Source: Straminergon stramineum
Taxonomy: Eukaryota > Streptophyta > Bryopsida > Hypnales > Calliergonaceae
DNA: 64,000 nucleotides
Direction: 5' to 3'
Assembly (NCBI GenBank): GCA_963920665.1
Contig: OY987272.1
Location: 5,523,001 to 5,587,000, forward strand
Shown here: piece by piece, positions 36,408-47,855 of the stretch
Position numbering within the stretch: the stretch's first letter is position 1
How the letters are laid out: the number at the start of each line of letters is the position of its first letter
Made by a program: the position numbers and the translations under genes
Notes under the pieces: generated by a model
What the model saw: only the letters and a program-made list of their open reading frames with translations
Told to the model about the DNA's origin: nothing
The model's database searches: none

Positions 36408-37349
36408 ATCATGTAACACCCAAGTTGATTGACAGAACTTTGTGGAAAATTTATGGTGTTGCCTTGCTTGGTTGATTTTTTGTTTTCTACTTTGAGTGAA
36501 GGCAATAACATGCGTATTAGGGCTGTAAACACCTGTTGTATCCTCACTAACCTCACAAGTTGTTGTGGTGTGTTCTTGGGATGGGCACAGGTGAGGCCCT
36601 ATACCTCTCGGAGTTTTGGCAGAAAAGAGACAAGATGGCATACCTTCAGTTCTATGTAATTAGAATATGATCCTAGTATTGTATCTTGAAGGCATTTTTT
36701 GCTATATAATCTTATGACTACACTATTGTTCTTGAAATTAAGGAAAAAAATGTAGTATATTCTAGCTAAATTCTGTTGTATTTGGCTATGTTTCCACCTT
36801 GGGGTGATGATAAAAACATGGGATGCTAAATAGCTAAGGTTTTGATGCTATGTATATCTTTAAATATGAGAGTGAATGCTTGGAAATTAGTAGAATGATG
36901 CCTTTGGAAAAAGGATGTTCCAGAACAGGATCTTTTAAAGAAATAATCAAAGTCATCTCTCAATTTGTTCATTTTTGGTGCTTCCATAACAAGTCAATAA
37001 TGTTTTTCTATTTACATGAGCATGTAATAAATGAATATAAGGATGAATAAAATTAGAATAAAATTATATACCAAACACTTCATAAAAATTCAAAATATGA
37101 AAAAAAATTGGCAACAATTAGTAAGCTCTACTCTTCTACTGGTACATATATGCCTTTCAAGACCTCTCAACTTTTTCTAGTGAAAAATAAAAGCTTCAAA
37201 TAGTTAACCTTCACTATTGCCTGTAAATGTTTTTGCAATGGTTAAAGTAATTTAACTATCCACATACAAATGATCTTGAAATTCTGGAACGACCATACAT
37301 GTCTGCTTAGGCAATTAGGGGTTAATCATACCTACACACAACTTTAAGC
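36408..37349. other. No gene recognised; isolated TTAA-element end
   Basis: Short ORFs at 36402-36659 on both strands overlap and lack domains. Near 37312-37325, AATTAGGGGTTAATC is an isolated terminus of the TTAA family. Confidence 0.45.
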
Positions 37350-37461
37350 ACTATCCCTAATGTCAATGCATGAGAGTTTCGCCGTCATGGGATGTTATAA
37401 TTAGTTAAACAATCAAAGGAGTCAAAGAATTCAACTCTCTTGCATTGACATTAGGGATAGT
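37350..37461. repeat. Hairpin with ~30-bp arms
   Basis: ACTATCCCTAATGTCAATGC at 37350-37369, extending to ~37379, is matched inverted at 37432-37461. Arms are nearly perfect except one base at the inner A/T position. It lies directly beside a second, unrelated hairpin. Confidence 0.75.
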
Positions 37462-37462
37462 A

Positions 37463-37578
37463 ATTACAAAGTAGGCCAAGTCATCAAAAACAATCATTAG
37501 TCAATGCCAACCTCGTTGCCCCAAGGTCAAATAGGTCCTAACCAACGATTATTTTTGATAACTTGGCCTACTTTACAA
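37463..37578. repeat. Second adjacent hairpin with ~38-bp arms
   Basis: TTACAAAGTAGGCCAAGTCA and following bases (37463-37500) pair inverted with 37539-37578 with a few transitions. The loop around CCTCGTTGCCCCAAGGTC continues as a weaker palindrome. Non-coding; probably a small MITE. Confidence 0.7.
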
Positions 37579-38152
37579 TCAACTAGTCCAAAGTTTCTAA
37601 TGGTCATATTTATAAAATAACAACTTTAGCAATGAAATACCAATTGCAAAATTAATATGTTTTCAAAGCTATATTTGTAGACAATTCACAAAAGTTTCTA
37701 TGTTGATGAGCAATACATTCTCAAATCAATATGTACTCATTGTGCAAGATTTTGGAGTAATGCATTTGGTGCGTATTGCAATAATGTGTGGGTACATTAG
37801 ATTTGAACCAACGTTGCATCATTCAGTAGTGTCAACAACCTTGAAAACAAATATTCAATTCATATTCTGAACATGAGGTGCTAGCTGGGCAACCTCAAAT
37901 GCATGCGTCCTACATGCAAGATTGAAAAGCTGCCTACTCTGAGCACCTTAGGGAACTCACAAGTGCAAAACTGAGGCTCCATAGTTCCCACTCCAAAGTC
38001 TGAGACTTACTCAAGAATAATCTAGAAATCCGCTGCAAGATACCAAATCGTCACAATGCTCACAGTTCCATTGCAAAACATATGGCACCTTCCTGAGTCA
38101 GACTAGAGAAGGAGAAACAATTCACTGAGAACAGAAACTACCGGTACATGGT
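37579..38152. other. eIF3h 3' flank
   Basis: Downstream of the eIF3h stop on the minus strand; it should contain the 3' UTR. No poly(A) signal could be assigned with confidence and no other gene is seen. Confidence 0.5.
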
Positions 38153-41100
38153 CTACTCTTCATGGAATGAGTCCATCAGATACAATTTGCTAAAACTCTG
38201 TGCAGCGAACCTGTTTCAAAAAGAAAATCACCAGGCAAAAGTTTAGTAATCAATAACAAAGTAAAATTGAATATCAACAATGTCCCCAGAAGCAAATTTC
38301 AGAATAACTCTTAAATCACGAACTGTCTCACAAAACCTAATATTTAACAAATGAAGTCACCTCCTCTTTCGAAGGAGTATGTGACACACCCTCATTCCCT
38401 TAGTAATCAAAGAATACATCTCACAATGCGTTTGATCACATATTTTGTTATTTTCTGTTGTTGGCTATGCTAGATTGAGTATTGCATGGCTTGCGGTGGG
38501 CACATGTCCCTAACTCATGGTTACGCTACGCAGCTCCGCGTGACTCCAGCTACAAGCCATAGTGTACTGCATGCAATACTCAATCTACACTATAAATTAT
38601 CATCAAAACGCCTTCAAATTGCTGGTGTCAACAAGATTTGTTTTATAACTTTGGACATACCCATTCACTTGACTGCAGTAATTCGAAATCTGGTTTGTTA
38701 TCAGATAGCTGTCAAGCCGTGAAGGCTCGGGTAGAGTTTTGAAGATGGGATTGTTAGGTTCTTCCTCCGGGAGCGGCTCCTCCCCAGAAGCTCTTCGGGA
38801 AGCATTCTCAGTTCTGCAGAAAGATATAAATTTCACAAAGTATTAACCAAATTAACTCCCTCACAGTCACGAATTGAAATCCTCAGACAATTGATACAAA
38901 AAAAAATCGATAGCTTACAATTTACTAAAGGTATTAAGCACTCAAATGGCCGAAAATGGACACTTCCACATCTATACGAGCTTGGAAGCTTCACGGAATG
39001 CACCAAATAGTATCAATAGTAAGACCCTATATTTTTTAACGACAGACGCATACTGCAATCAAAAACTGCCCTTGAAGGTCGACTTTCTATTTCTAGTTCG
39101 GTCACTCTGGGCTTAATACGGGATATGCAAACCATGTAAGGAATTTCGAAAGCAAATAATACCTTCTCTTTTGCAGCCAGGCTTGTTGTTGTGTTTGCTG
39201 CCTTGAAAGATTACGATAATAGTACTGGAACTGTAGACATCCAAAACGAATAATTGATTAGCCCTTTTCTCTTTGGCTACAACTTGAGATATGAAGTGCG
39301 CAATATATGATATCCAGATTTGTGCTAGCCATTCATAGCTGCAACCAGTACAACACTGCTCGGTTGTTAAGTTACTAGCAGATGCACCCTTCATACACCG
39401 TCATACCTTCTGCTGCTCCATAGAAAGATCGTCCATACACTCGATCAAAAATTCCAAGTTCTTTTCCATGAATGGATTTGTGGACAAGACAAGCCTGTCA
39501 AAGTCGCACTGAACATATCCACCCAATTAGCAAGGTTGTAAAAAATGACAGTTACTCTTCAAAGCAGAACTAAGAACTCGAACGAAACAGCGAACAATCT
39601 GTTCACTTCAGTTTCGGGTGCTTCAAATCAACGTTTATATCCAAAAGAAGATTCAGGTCCAACTTATTCAGGTCCAATAACTGAAGAAAAATAACCCGAG
39701 GAGACCAAAATACCTGAGTGGCAGGAGCCTCAGGTTCCAATTCCGTCATCAAGGAGCTAACGAGTGCAGAGTTGGAGATCTTTACCTGAAATTAACACAA
39801 GTAAAACAAAAATCAACTCGGTAGTTCAAATGTAATATGAGCAGTTTCAAACGCATTCACAAGTCAAGTGAGTTCAAACACTTACAGGAATCTCCTCAAA
39901 AATATCTTTCCACGACAAATTCTTCTCCCTCAGCCTGCGAGATTGTAGAACACACTCGGGTCAAAAAACGTCTTGAGACATTACGAATTGCACTCAAGAC
40001 TTCCTGTAAATTAAAAACTACGTGCAAGGTTCTACACAAGAATTATCAATCGAATACACTCACTTCTCCCCAACGAAGGTTTGCGAGCGGTAGAGTTCCA
40101 TGAAACTTTCTGACAGCTTCAAGGCCTTCAAGGCCAACACCCCTTGGCTTGAACGAAGAGGATCATAAATGATGCAAACGCATCTCTTGATATTTTCCTG
40201 CAAACCAAGCGCAATGAGATGATAAGGAACTCGAAATACCGGTAAATGAAAAAAAATAGCAAAGAAATCAAAACAAATCAAAACAAAAAATCTGGGAATT
40301 GTTGTAAGTGCCTACCTGGTAATTCATAAACGTCTCGATAAGTTCTACCGTTTGGAACGAACCCATATATGTTGACTGATACCTACAATCCGAGAATAAC
40401 GATGGTCGAATTCATTAAGCATTCATGTACAACAACATGATATAGAAATTACTTAACAACTTGTCTCGGTTAAAAAATATCATATTTCAGCCAGCGAAGT
40501 TCCAACGTCTAAAATATGTATGTCCAAGATAGAATGAACCGTCAATTGGTCGATACATTCACCACCATGTTCTGTCATGCTTTACAGTTCATTCGTTAAC
40601 CACTTCTATTCACTAAAAAATTGAACAAAAATGAGTTAAGTTGGAAGCGCAGAACTACCATCCGAGACATCCAGATATATCTACCCGGCATAAAACAGAT
40701 ACCCGGTTGAGTGCGAGAGAAGGTGCAAAATGTGTCATACCAGCCAACAGTGTTGTTGTCAATGTTTACTTCCCGGAGGGAACGCATCATCTCCAATTGG
40801 TAATTCGCCCCGTCAGTATCCAAGTCATCCTCCTCATCTCCAGACCGGCTCTACAGCCACTCCAATAATGCGAGTTAATAGCAGCTACAAGCCATTCCTG
40901 ATGGTGAAAGACTAACTATCCCACCAATAATCGAAACAACCAAAGGATAGTCTAAATTAAACCAATGCCATATTCTTCCAGTTCCCACAACATTACTGGA
41001 GTTTGCTTGCATTATCTGGGAAGTGCAAATCCCAGAGTTCAACTATATGAGCTATCATCATACATAACAAAAAAAGCACTTCATGAGATGCAGCCCAATA

Positions 41101-41885
41101 GACAACCATATTTAAAACACTGATTGTGCCGTGCTTAACTCTTTGAGAACCAAGGATTCATGGTTGTAAATGACCAATTTAATTGATCATATTATGGAAA
41201 TTATACTTCAAATGAGGATAGATTATATCATATCACCAGACTGAGTGAAATAACAGTGTAAGTGTTGGTTAAATACGATCATTTTTGAAACGAAACAAAA
41301 TCCCTCTATGAGTTCCTCAAAATGCTTAAAAAACATGATCCAGAAATGGTGTCATGTTCCTAAAATTGCTAACTAATATCAAATCTTCACATTCTCCTAG
41401 CGCAGTTACGAAACCAGAAGAATATATGATTCTTGAAGGACCTAGATTGAAGCAGAGTACTGTACTCTAAAATCGCATGCCAGAATCAAATTAAGGCTAA
41501 AGTCTCCCAATATGCTCCGAGATGGAAATAACAAGCCTAAACAGGAATCAAAACATACCGGAAATGGAAAGCAGTTGGTGACTTCTAGAATGCTCCCAAT
41601 ATCAAGTCCAAGCAGCTGACCTGTCACAAGTGCAGGCATGCACTCCTTGCAGTGCTTAATGATTTTCAAGGCGACCTGCATCACAGAAGAAAGTTCCAAA
41701 TTCAAAAATTTGAAGCAATTCGAGAAAAGTCACGATACATGACAATATGAAACATGTACAGCAAAGGAACAGCATTCATAGGAACAAGGGCAGCGTACCA
41801 GGCCATCAATCTGGACAACCCTCAAGGGTATAACATCAACCTCTGTCTGCGCTGCTTGAGCAAAGGAGCGCATAGGGGCTGCCAT
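38153..41885 (-). CDS. TIF3H1: Eukaryotic translation initiation factor 3 subunit H, 11 coding exons
   Basis: Subunit H of the cytosolic eIF3 complex. In Arabidopsis eIF3h supports reinitiation on mRNAs with upstream ORFs. Coding exons in order: 41885-41799, 41675-41559, 40850-40741, 40382-40316, 40197-40064, 39934-39886, 39785-39714, 39508-39407, 39230-39163, 38813-38661, 38210-38153. All junctions are GT..AG and in phase, giving 1017 nt and 338 residues, against about 337 in Arabidopsis. An MPN domain spans roughly residues 19-150. Where catalytic MPN proteases have a His pair, this protein reads GWYQS (104-108), so it is a non-catalytic MPN, as usual for eIF3h. The Gln-rich helix around [16 protein letters not shown] and the segment [16 protein letters not shown] are family signatures. 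The last intron (38211-38660) holds an 18-bp inverted repeat. Neighbours are repeats only. Confidence 0.96.
38471..38587. repeat. 18-bp inverted repeat in the last eIF3h intron
   Basis: TAGATTGAGTATTGCATG at 38471-38488 is matched by its perfect reverse complement at 38570-38587, with nested ATGGCTTG/CAAGCCAT arms inside (38484-38491 and 38553-38560). The enclosed ~80 bases are GC-richer than the rest of the intron. A small inserted hairpin element is likely; no clear target duplication was seen. Confidence 0.6.
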
Positions 41886-42006
41886 TCCGAAAATCCGAAA
41901 GAAAATTAATGCTATACCTCAAACATGGAGTAAACATAATGAAACTGAAATTTCAAACACCGCGAGCACAATGCGACCGTCGCAACACAGAACCTAAAAC
42001 ATTTCG

Positions 42007-42023
42007 AAACCTAACCCTAAACC
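42007..42023 (-). promoter_or_regulatory. Telo-box upstream of eIF3h
   Basis: AACCTAACCCTAAACC lies about 125-140 bases upstream of the eIF3h start codon and contains the plant telo-box core AACCCTA. Telo-boxes are known to be enriched in promoters and leaders of plant translation-apparatus genes, which fits the downstream gene. That it acts here is inference. Confidence 0.5.
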
Positions 42024-42260
42024 TTCAAATAATGTCGAAAATGCGTCAAAATGCGCCAAAAACGTGCGGAAATTTCCACGGAAAGTCGCTTACGAGGGTT
42101 CCCGTCCGCCATCGCGAGAACTTGGAGCAATATTTCGTAAACTTTGCAGGAGTGGAGAGTCCAGCTGCACTCTGTGCAGCGACCCCGTAAGAGAGCTCTC
42201 GCAGGGTCTCTCCTCTAATTTGGCTGACTCCACACTTAGGTTTCATTGTACCCGGAATAC

Positions 42261-42341
42261 GTCTCCGGTTATCATCCAGGATATCTTGACTCCGGTTATC
42301 ATTCAAAATATCACGTCTCCGGTTATCACACAGAATGTGAT
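42261..42341. repeat. Three 27-bp tandem units upstream of eIF3h
   Basis: Three consecutive 27-base units, 42261-42287, 42288-42314 and 42315-42341, share the core CTCCGGTTATCA (minus strand TGATAACCGGAG) followed by a more variable CA.AATATC. Spacing is exact. The array lies 376-456 bases before the eIF3h start codon, where repeated factor sites could sit. It may equally be a neutral minisatellite. Confidence 0.75.
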
Positions 42342-42344
42342 GGC

Positions 42345-43271
42345 CCAGTATTTGTGATGTCACCCATCTATGAAGTGCAAGCAATGTCATCCGGGGGCAA
42401 ATCTCATTCAACGGATGATCGTCAAGGACCATTTAGGGTCCTCTAGGGGAGTTCATTATAAAAACAATTTGGTAAATAAAAATTCTCATTTGATGTCCAA
42501 CCTTTTGAATGGCAAAGTTGGTGAATGCAAAGGGACTAGTGGTGTCCAAGAAAAACGCTAATCGTCTATCAAGGTGAATGCCTAAGCAACCCATAGGAAG
42601 ACTTTGTTGATAACATTGACCAATGGCAATCTCCGGTGGATAGAGGATGACCAAAAATTTGTAGGATATAAAGGCAAATTTTTGATGTCATATGACATTC
42701 AAGGGAGACCTTCTCCATCTGACTATTTGTATGTCTTTCAATCTGGACATCCTAGTTTTACATTAAGTTATTGTTCAAATTTGAGCTCTTTTTTCTTTAA
42801 AAGAATAAACATAGGTATTTTTCAAAACATTGTTGCTATAGTCTAACAAATGAAACATCAACAAAAATAAGTAACTATTCTTCATACTAAAGGTAATACA
42901 AATGTTGTCACACATACTAAAATAGACACCTTGAACATATGGGGTGCCTGGAATCATATTGCTAATTTTGTTAAAGCATCATGATTTCAACACTCAAATA
43001 TATAAGAAGCATCTACTTAAAGATCTCAAAATTAGCACATGTGTAGATCTACCTTTTAGGCCACCCACCTTGGAAGGACTCAAGTCATGAAATATTGCAA
43101 TTTAACAAAATTGACATTTAATATATTTACAACATAATTTGCAGCACATACATTTATCATTATACACGCTTTAAATCTTTACCATAAGTACTAGTGAAGT
43201 GGTGCAAGGTTTCAGATTGAACTCTACCACACCAAGTATAAGGTAGCTTTACCCAATGCCAAGCCTTGCCC
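42345..43271. other. Intergenic, no gene recognised
   Basis: Composition falls from moderate GC near the eIF3h upstream region to AT-rich DNA. Overlapping short ORFs show no domain. Confidence 0.5.
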
Positions 43272-43428
43272 CAATTCCACCCAAATGTAGGGTCCTCATT
43301 GATTCTAGAGTGAGAGTGTAAAAATATAATGCATGCCTTATGTGAAGTTAATGTGAAATTAAGGCATGTACTACTATCATAAATTCTCGTCATAGAATCA
43401 ATGAGGACCCTACATTTGGGTGGTATTG
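43272..43428. repeat. 35-bp inverted repeat, one mismatch
   Basis: CCACCCAAATGTAGGGTCCT and flanking bases at 43272-43306 match the reverse complement of 43394-43428 with one mismatch in 35. A shorter inverted pair (GCATGCCTTA / TTAAGGCATG) lies between them. A hairpin element is likely; no clear target duplication. Confidence 0.7.
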
Positions 43429-43673
43429 GGTTAGGGGGTAGTAATGGGTTTGTCTACCTTATTTCAAAGTTCTTATGACGTAAAAGAAGTCCAATCTAAT
43501 TATAACTATGACAAATAAATTGTAGTGTTTATGCAAATAGTGAAGCTACTTAAGGCATCACATTCTACACAATGGTCTTGATTCTATCTAGACTCTACAA
43601 TGGCCTCCTATGTGATATTGATTCAAACACACTTAGCATTGCACGTTGAAGCCCAATCGAATCAAATTGCCCA

Positions 43674-43870
43674 CACTAGAAGAAAACACTGTTGAGTTCA
43701 ACATAATTCAATTGATGTGAAATTCTACAAACTGCCAAAAAAACACAGTTTCTACAACGAAGTTTTCTGAAAATTGTGTTGCAACCAATGTAGAAACTGC
43801 ATTTTTTGGTAGTTTTCAGAATTTCACGTCAATTGAATTATGTTAAACTCAACACTATTTTCTTCTAGTG
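43674..43870. mobile_element. CACTA-type MITE, 197 bp, with 3-bp target duplication
   Basis: It begins CACTAGAAGAAAACACTGTT and ends with the inverted CACTAGAAGAAAATAGTGTT. The inverted repeats extend over about 53 bases. CCA flanks both sides (43671-43673, 43871-43873). CACTA termini and a 3-bp duplication define the CACTA (En/Spm) superfamily. It can fold into one long hairpin; no ORF. Confidence 0.85.
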
Positions 43871-43873
43871 CCA

Positions 43874-45540
43874 ACCCTTGCATTTACAACAGCTATAGTG
43901 TTGTAATTAGCAAATAGCAAATGGCTTGGTTTGATTTAGATATATGAAAAATAACTTAGCAAGGATCCGTTAGATTGTCACAACCAACATGAAGCTTGCT
44001 TCATGTGCATGATGTTTCCTAGAGTAAACCTTATATTTATTCATGAGACCAATGTCATTATATTTAATCATTTGGATAAGAAATGAAGGCATTTGACTGG
44101 ACTATGCCAATCTCATGAATTTCCAACAAAATGAATGTGATACCAATGTTATTATATGTGCAAAACAAAAATCTTGCACTATGTATATAAATTAAGTGCA
44201 TTGAATAATGCAATCCTTAAAAGGATTGCAATACTTACCTTCACCTACGGCACTTTGCGTGATTCTATAAGGCTTATAAAATAACCCTTTACGATAGTGC
44301 CAAAATGAAGAGTATTGTTGAAGTGACATAACATACAATCAATTCAAGGCATGTGAAGCCTCGGTTATCATAGTATAGGGTAGTAGAAGAATTGATTTCC
44401 CAATTCAACAATGTACTCTTTAATGTCATCTTCAAGGATCTCGCTATAGTCAATGCACTCTTTAATGTCATCTTTGCTAGTCAAAATTGGATTTCTCAAA
44501 AATCAAACTCAAATTTGTAATACAAGAATTCAATACTATTCATTTAAGATCTCACATTGAAAAAAAATCAAAATCAAAAGATTAAATTTTTTTCATTTTG
44601 GCTCAGATGATGTGTTAACATTGTCATCTACTTATATGATGAGAGCTCACATTCTATTGGTGGAATTGATAGGCATGTGGTATTATGAAATGATATTAAT
44701 TCCTTTGTCAATCAACAAGAGATGCCATTTTGCTTCAAATTTTTTAGATCCTTTAATTCTAAATTTGGTACCTATCTCACACAATTAACCATGCCAATTT
44801 ATAAGCTTTTTGAAGTAAATTGATTTCAATTTTTTGAGTATTTTTAATGAAAATTCAAAAATTATATGTTGTTTTTTTGTTTATGTAGCTCTCAATATTT
44901 AAAAATGTTCTTATTATAATTCAATTCCTTTATTTCTTTAATTTAATTTTCATTGTTTTGCCATTGATTGAAGTCTAATAGTTTTTTGCTTTATGCTTGG
45001 TAGCCTTGCTAAAATACTTTTTTGCATCTATATATATTTAGAAAAATATGGTTGACACCCAATCATTCAAGAGATTTTGCATGTGATGAAGAAGTTTGTA
45101 GTGGAAAAGGATTCCCTAGCACTTTTGAACATGCTCAAAGAGAATCGAATACTTCAATAAGCTCTTGCTTGCATTATCAATTATTAGTATGAATGCATCA
45201 TCCATGGAGTATGCATATCCGAAAATACATAGAGTCTTTTCATTTCAATGAATTTCATTGTGTTTGGTATTTATTTACAAGGGCACATTATTGTATAAGT
45301 TGATGTAATTTGGAGACACTACTACAGGAAATGTATGGATTCTCCTTGGGATGTCCATATAGAAAGATGGACAAATGGATGGATAGACAAATGGTGGAAG
45401 ATTACCCCTAGATGGTATGGAGGATTATATAGAGAGAGAGAGATAGAGAGAGATAGAGAAAGATTTTTTTGCCTTAGAGCATCTACAATGCATGCTTTGT
45501 AAATAAGCCTTGTAAAGACAAATGGAAGGGTAGAAAATGA
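43874..45540. other. AT-rich DNA, no gene recognised
   Basis: A short direct repeat (TCAATG.ACTCTTTAATGTCATC, about 44408-44474) and the GA-rich tract at 45429 are the only structure. A CACTACTACAGGAAATG motif at 45317 is a lone possible CACTA-type end. Confidence 0.5.
45429..45466 (+). repeat. (GA)n-rich simple repeat
   Basis: A purine run of GAGAGAGAGAGATAGAGAGA type with interspersed T. Simple-sequence expansion with no gene nearby. Confidence 0.8.
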
Positions 45541-45548
45541 GGTTTGTA

Positions 45549-46479
45549 CCCGGGGAGATCACTCTCAAGTTTTTAGAAAACTATGTGAGTTAAAAGACAA
45601 GGTCCATTCAATTCAAAGGGGGGAAAATTTATATAATATGTAGGGCTACTATAGGGTCCATGAAATTCCACATACTCTAATATATATAAATTAGGCTACA
45701 TAAAAACATCATGTAGTAGGAATTTTTATTAATAAATTAGCCTTAATAGATAGAGGCAATGCAAATTTTTTTAGTACTATGAATATAGATAAGGACTAAT
45801 AATTTCATATGGATGATAAAATGGACACAATCAAGAAAATCTACAATGATTGGAGGTTGACTAAAATTGTGCCATGGTACTAATAGTGTATATATCAAAA
45901 ACATTAGGTGTAAATGTAAGAAATTGACTACAAATGGCACAAATTATCACATTGCACAAATAGTGAGGTTTACCTTAGTGGATTCAATGACTTGAAATTT
46001 GTACAATACAAGGATAGAATTAATAATCCATTTAACCTTAGTCTTTGAGGACATATGTGTTAAACACACAAATATTGAATGTGACGTTCACAAGATAGTT
46101 TCAAACTTTTAGTGGGGATTTTGAAATGTTCTATGGTAAATTTGTTATTTAAAACCACCACTTCGTTAATGGCATTTGAATTGAATTGATTGTTGTTGGT
46201 TTCATAGTATATATGCATGTAGTAGAGGGAAGGAAAAATTTGTAAAGGATGGTAATGGGAAAAATTTGGACAATTCAATATCATATGTAAGATAGACCCA
46301 TTGAAAAAATTGCATGAATGAATTTACAAAAAAACATAGTGTATTGGAAATACACCCTTATAGCTTTTTATATAAAAATATGGTCATCTTCAAAGCAATA
46401 ATGAAGGTAAATAGCCCTACATCAAATACCCTCTTAACTCAAGTGTATACCTTAAATTACAAGGAGTGATCTCCTTGAG
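45549..46479. mobile_element. 931-bp element, copy A, with 8-bp target duplication
   Basis: Ends: CCCGGGGAGATCACTCTCAA and, inverted, CTCAAGGAGATCACTCCTTG. Subterminal inverted blocks GAGTTAAAAG and TGTAGGGCTA lie within the first 110 bases. Flanking octamers GGTTTGTA (45541-45548) and GGCTTGCA (46480-46487) differ by two C/T transitions. An 8-bp duplication suggests hAT, but no transposase or typical hAT terminus is seen. Copy B at 51150-52080 has the identical length. Confidence 0.85.
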
Positions 46480-46849
46480 GGCTTGCACAATGAAGGGTTC
46501 ATTTTTGGTAGGGGCGCCCTAATGTGCTACTGGTTTACTAAACCCTACTTAAAATTTTGATAAAAATCAATTTGAAAGCTAAAATGGGTTATTGAAGTTT
46601 TGGGATAGATTCTTTGGTTAATTCATAATTCACTAGGTATGCAACTACATTCTTTGAGCCATCCAATGGGTACAAGTTTAGAAAATCAAGCTAAGAGCTT
46701 TTTTAGACTTTTCAATCCACATTCTCTATATTTTTGCACTACCTTATGAATCGAAGTGAGCTTTGTCTGTGTGATCCATTTATTTTTGGGGCCAGAATAT
46801 GAGATCGATGAGTGTCATAATTGACTTGGAAGGCTACAACTTTCCAAAG

Positions 46850-47362
46850 TAGGGGGAAAATCCTAAATACATTTTTTAGAATCTAACCGTAGGATATTGT
46901 TCTACACTTGTCTTGGATAACATGGTAAAAATTTTGTGACTTTTGACCTATAGATTGAAAGATATTAGCATTCAAAGTGAAAGAAAAAGTTGCTTTCAAG
47001 AAGTTGCTTTGATTGCCCAAAACACAAGAAGCTACATAACTTTCTCATCACTAATCCAAATGGAAAGAATCAAAGCTTCCCATTTAGACAAAAATATAAT
47101 CTATAAGAAAAAAATATGAAAAAAAATCCTTTTTTCATTTTTTTGTGGATTTCTTTTATTGCACGATCTTCCTTGTTTTGAGGTTATTTTAGAATAACTT
47201 TTGCTCCTGGGCACTAATTGAAATAAAAATAATATTCCCAAAAAGCTAACAAGTTTTTATGTCTTATGAGAAAGTTTCTAAAAAAATTCAGTAAAGATTG
47301 AGATCATAAGAAGCTTCCCAAAATCCATTTTGTCCCTCATAGGGACAATGAGACTTTAGGGG
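46850..47362. mobile_element. Left-truncated TTAA-family element
   Basis: The right end ACTTTAGGGG is followed by TTAA at 47363-47366. The interior shares TTTTTTAGAATCTAACC.TAG, AGATATTAG.ATT and ATCACTAATCCAAATGGAA with 49047-49970. No left terminus is recognisable. An isolated family end, GAACTTTAGGG before TTAA, is at 47841-47855. Confidence 0.55.
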
Positions 47363-47855
47363 TTAACTTCTTTGAAATTAGTAAAACCATTCAAATAATA
47401 AAAAACAAAAAATTTCATTCTTAAAAACTTTCTAGACATATACGTAGAGTGGGAATGTGTTCCTCAAAAATCCACCTCTCTAATGATAATTTTGGATGCA
47501 TCAAAGTCCACCAAAACATGAAAACTCAAAAGTGTGATACATTAGTAAATTGTTTTTTTAGTACTAAGTGATTTTTATAATCTTTAAAATATTTGCTAAT
47601 AAAAAAGAGAATTGTTGACTATCTTTATTTTAAATTAAGATCAATTCCCCCCATACTTCAAAAAAATATGATAAAAAGTAGTAAGAATTGATGCACAACA
47701 TTTGATGCTCTAATAATATTAGTGTTTTTTGGAATTAACCTCTTCTTTGCAACTATTTCATGATTACTAAATATAGACCAAAGTAGCAATTTTGAGATCA
47801 CGTGGTAGTTTTGAGTGGTTTTGACAAAAAAATGACCTTTGAACTTTAGGGTTAA

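Noticed and set aside
45317..45335. CACTACTACAGGAAATG as another CACTA-type end
   Set aside because: No inverted partner was found.
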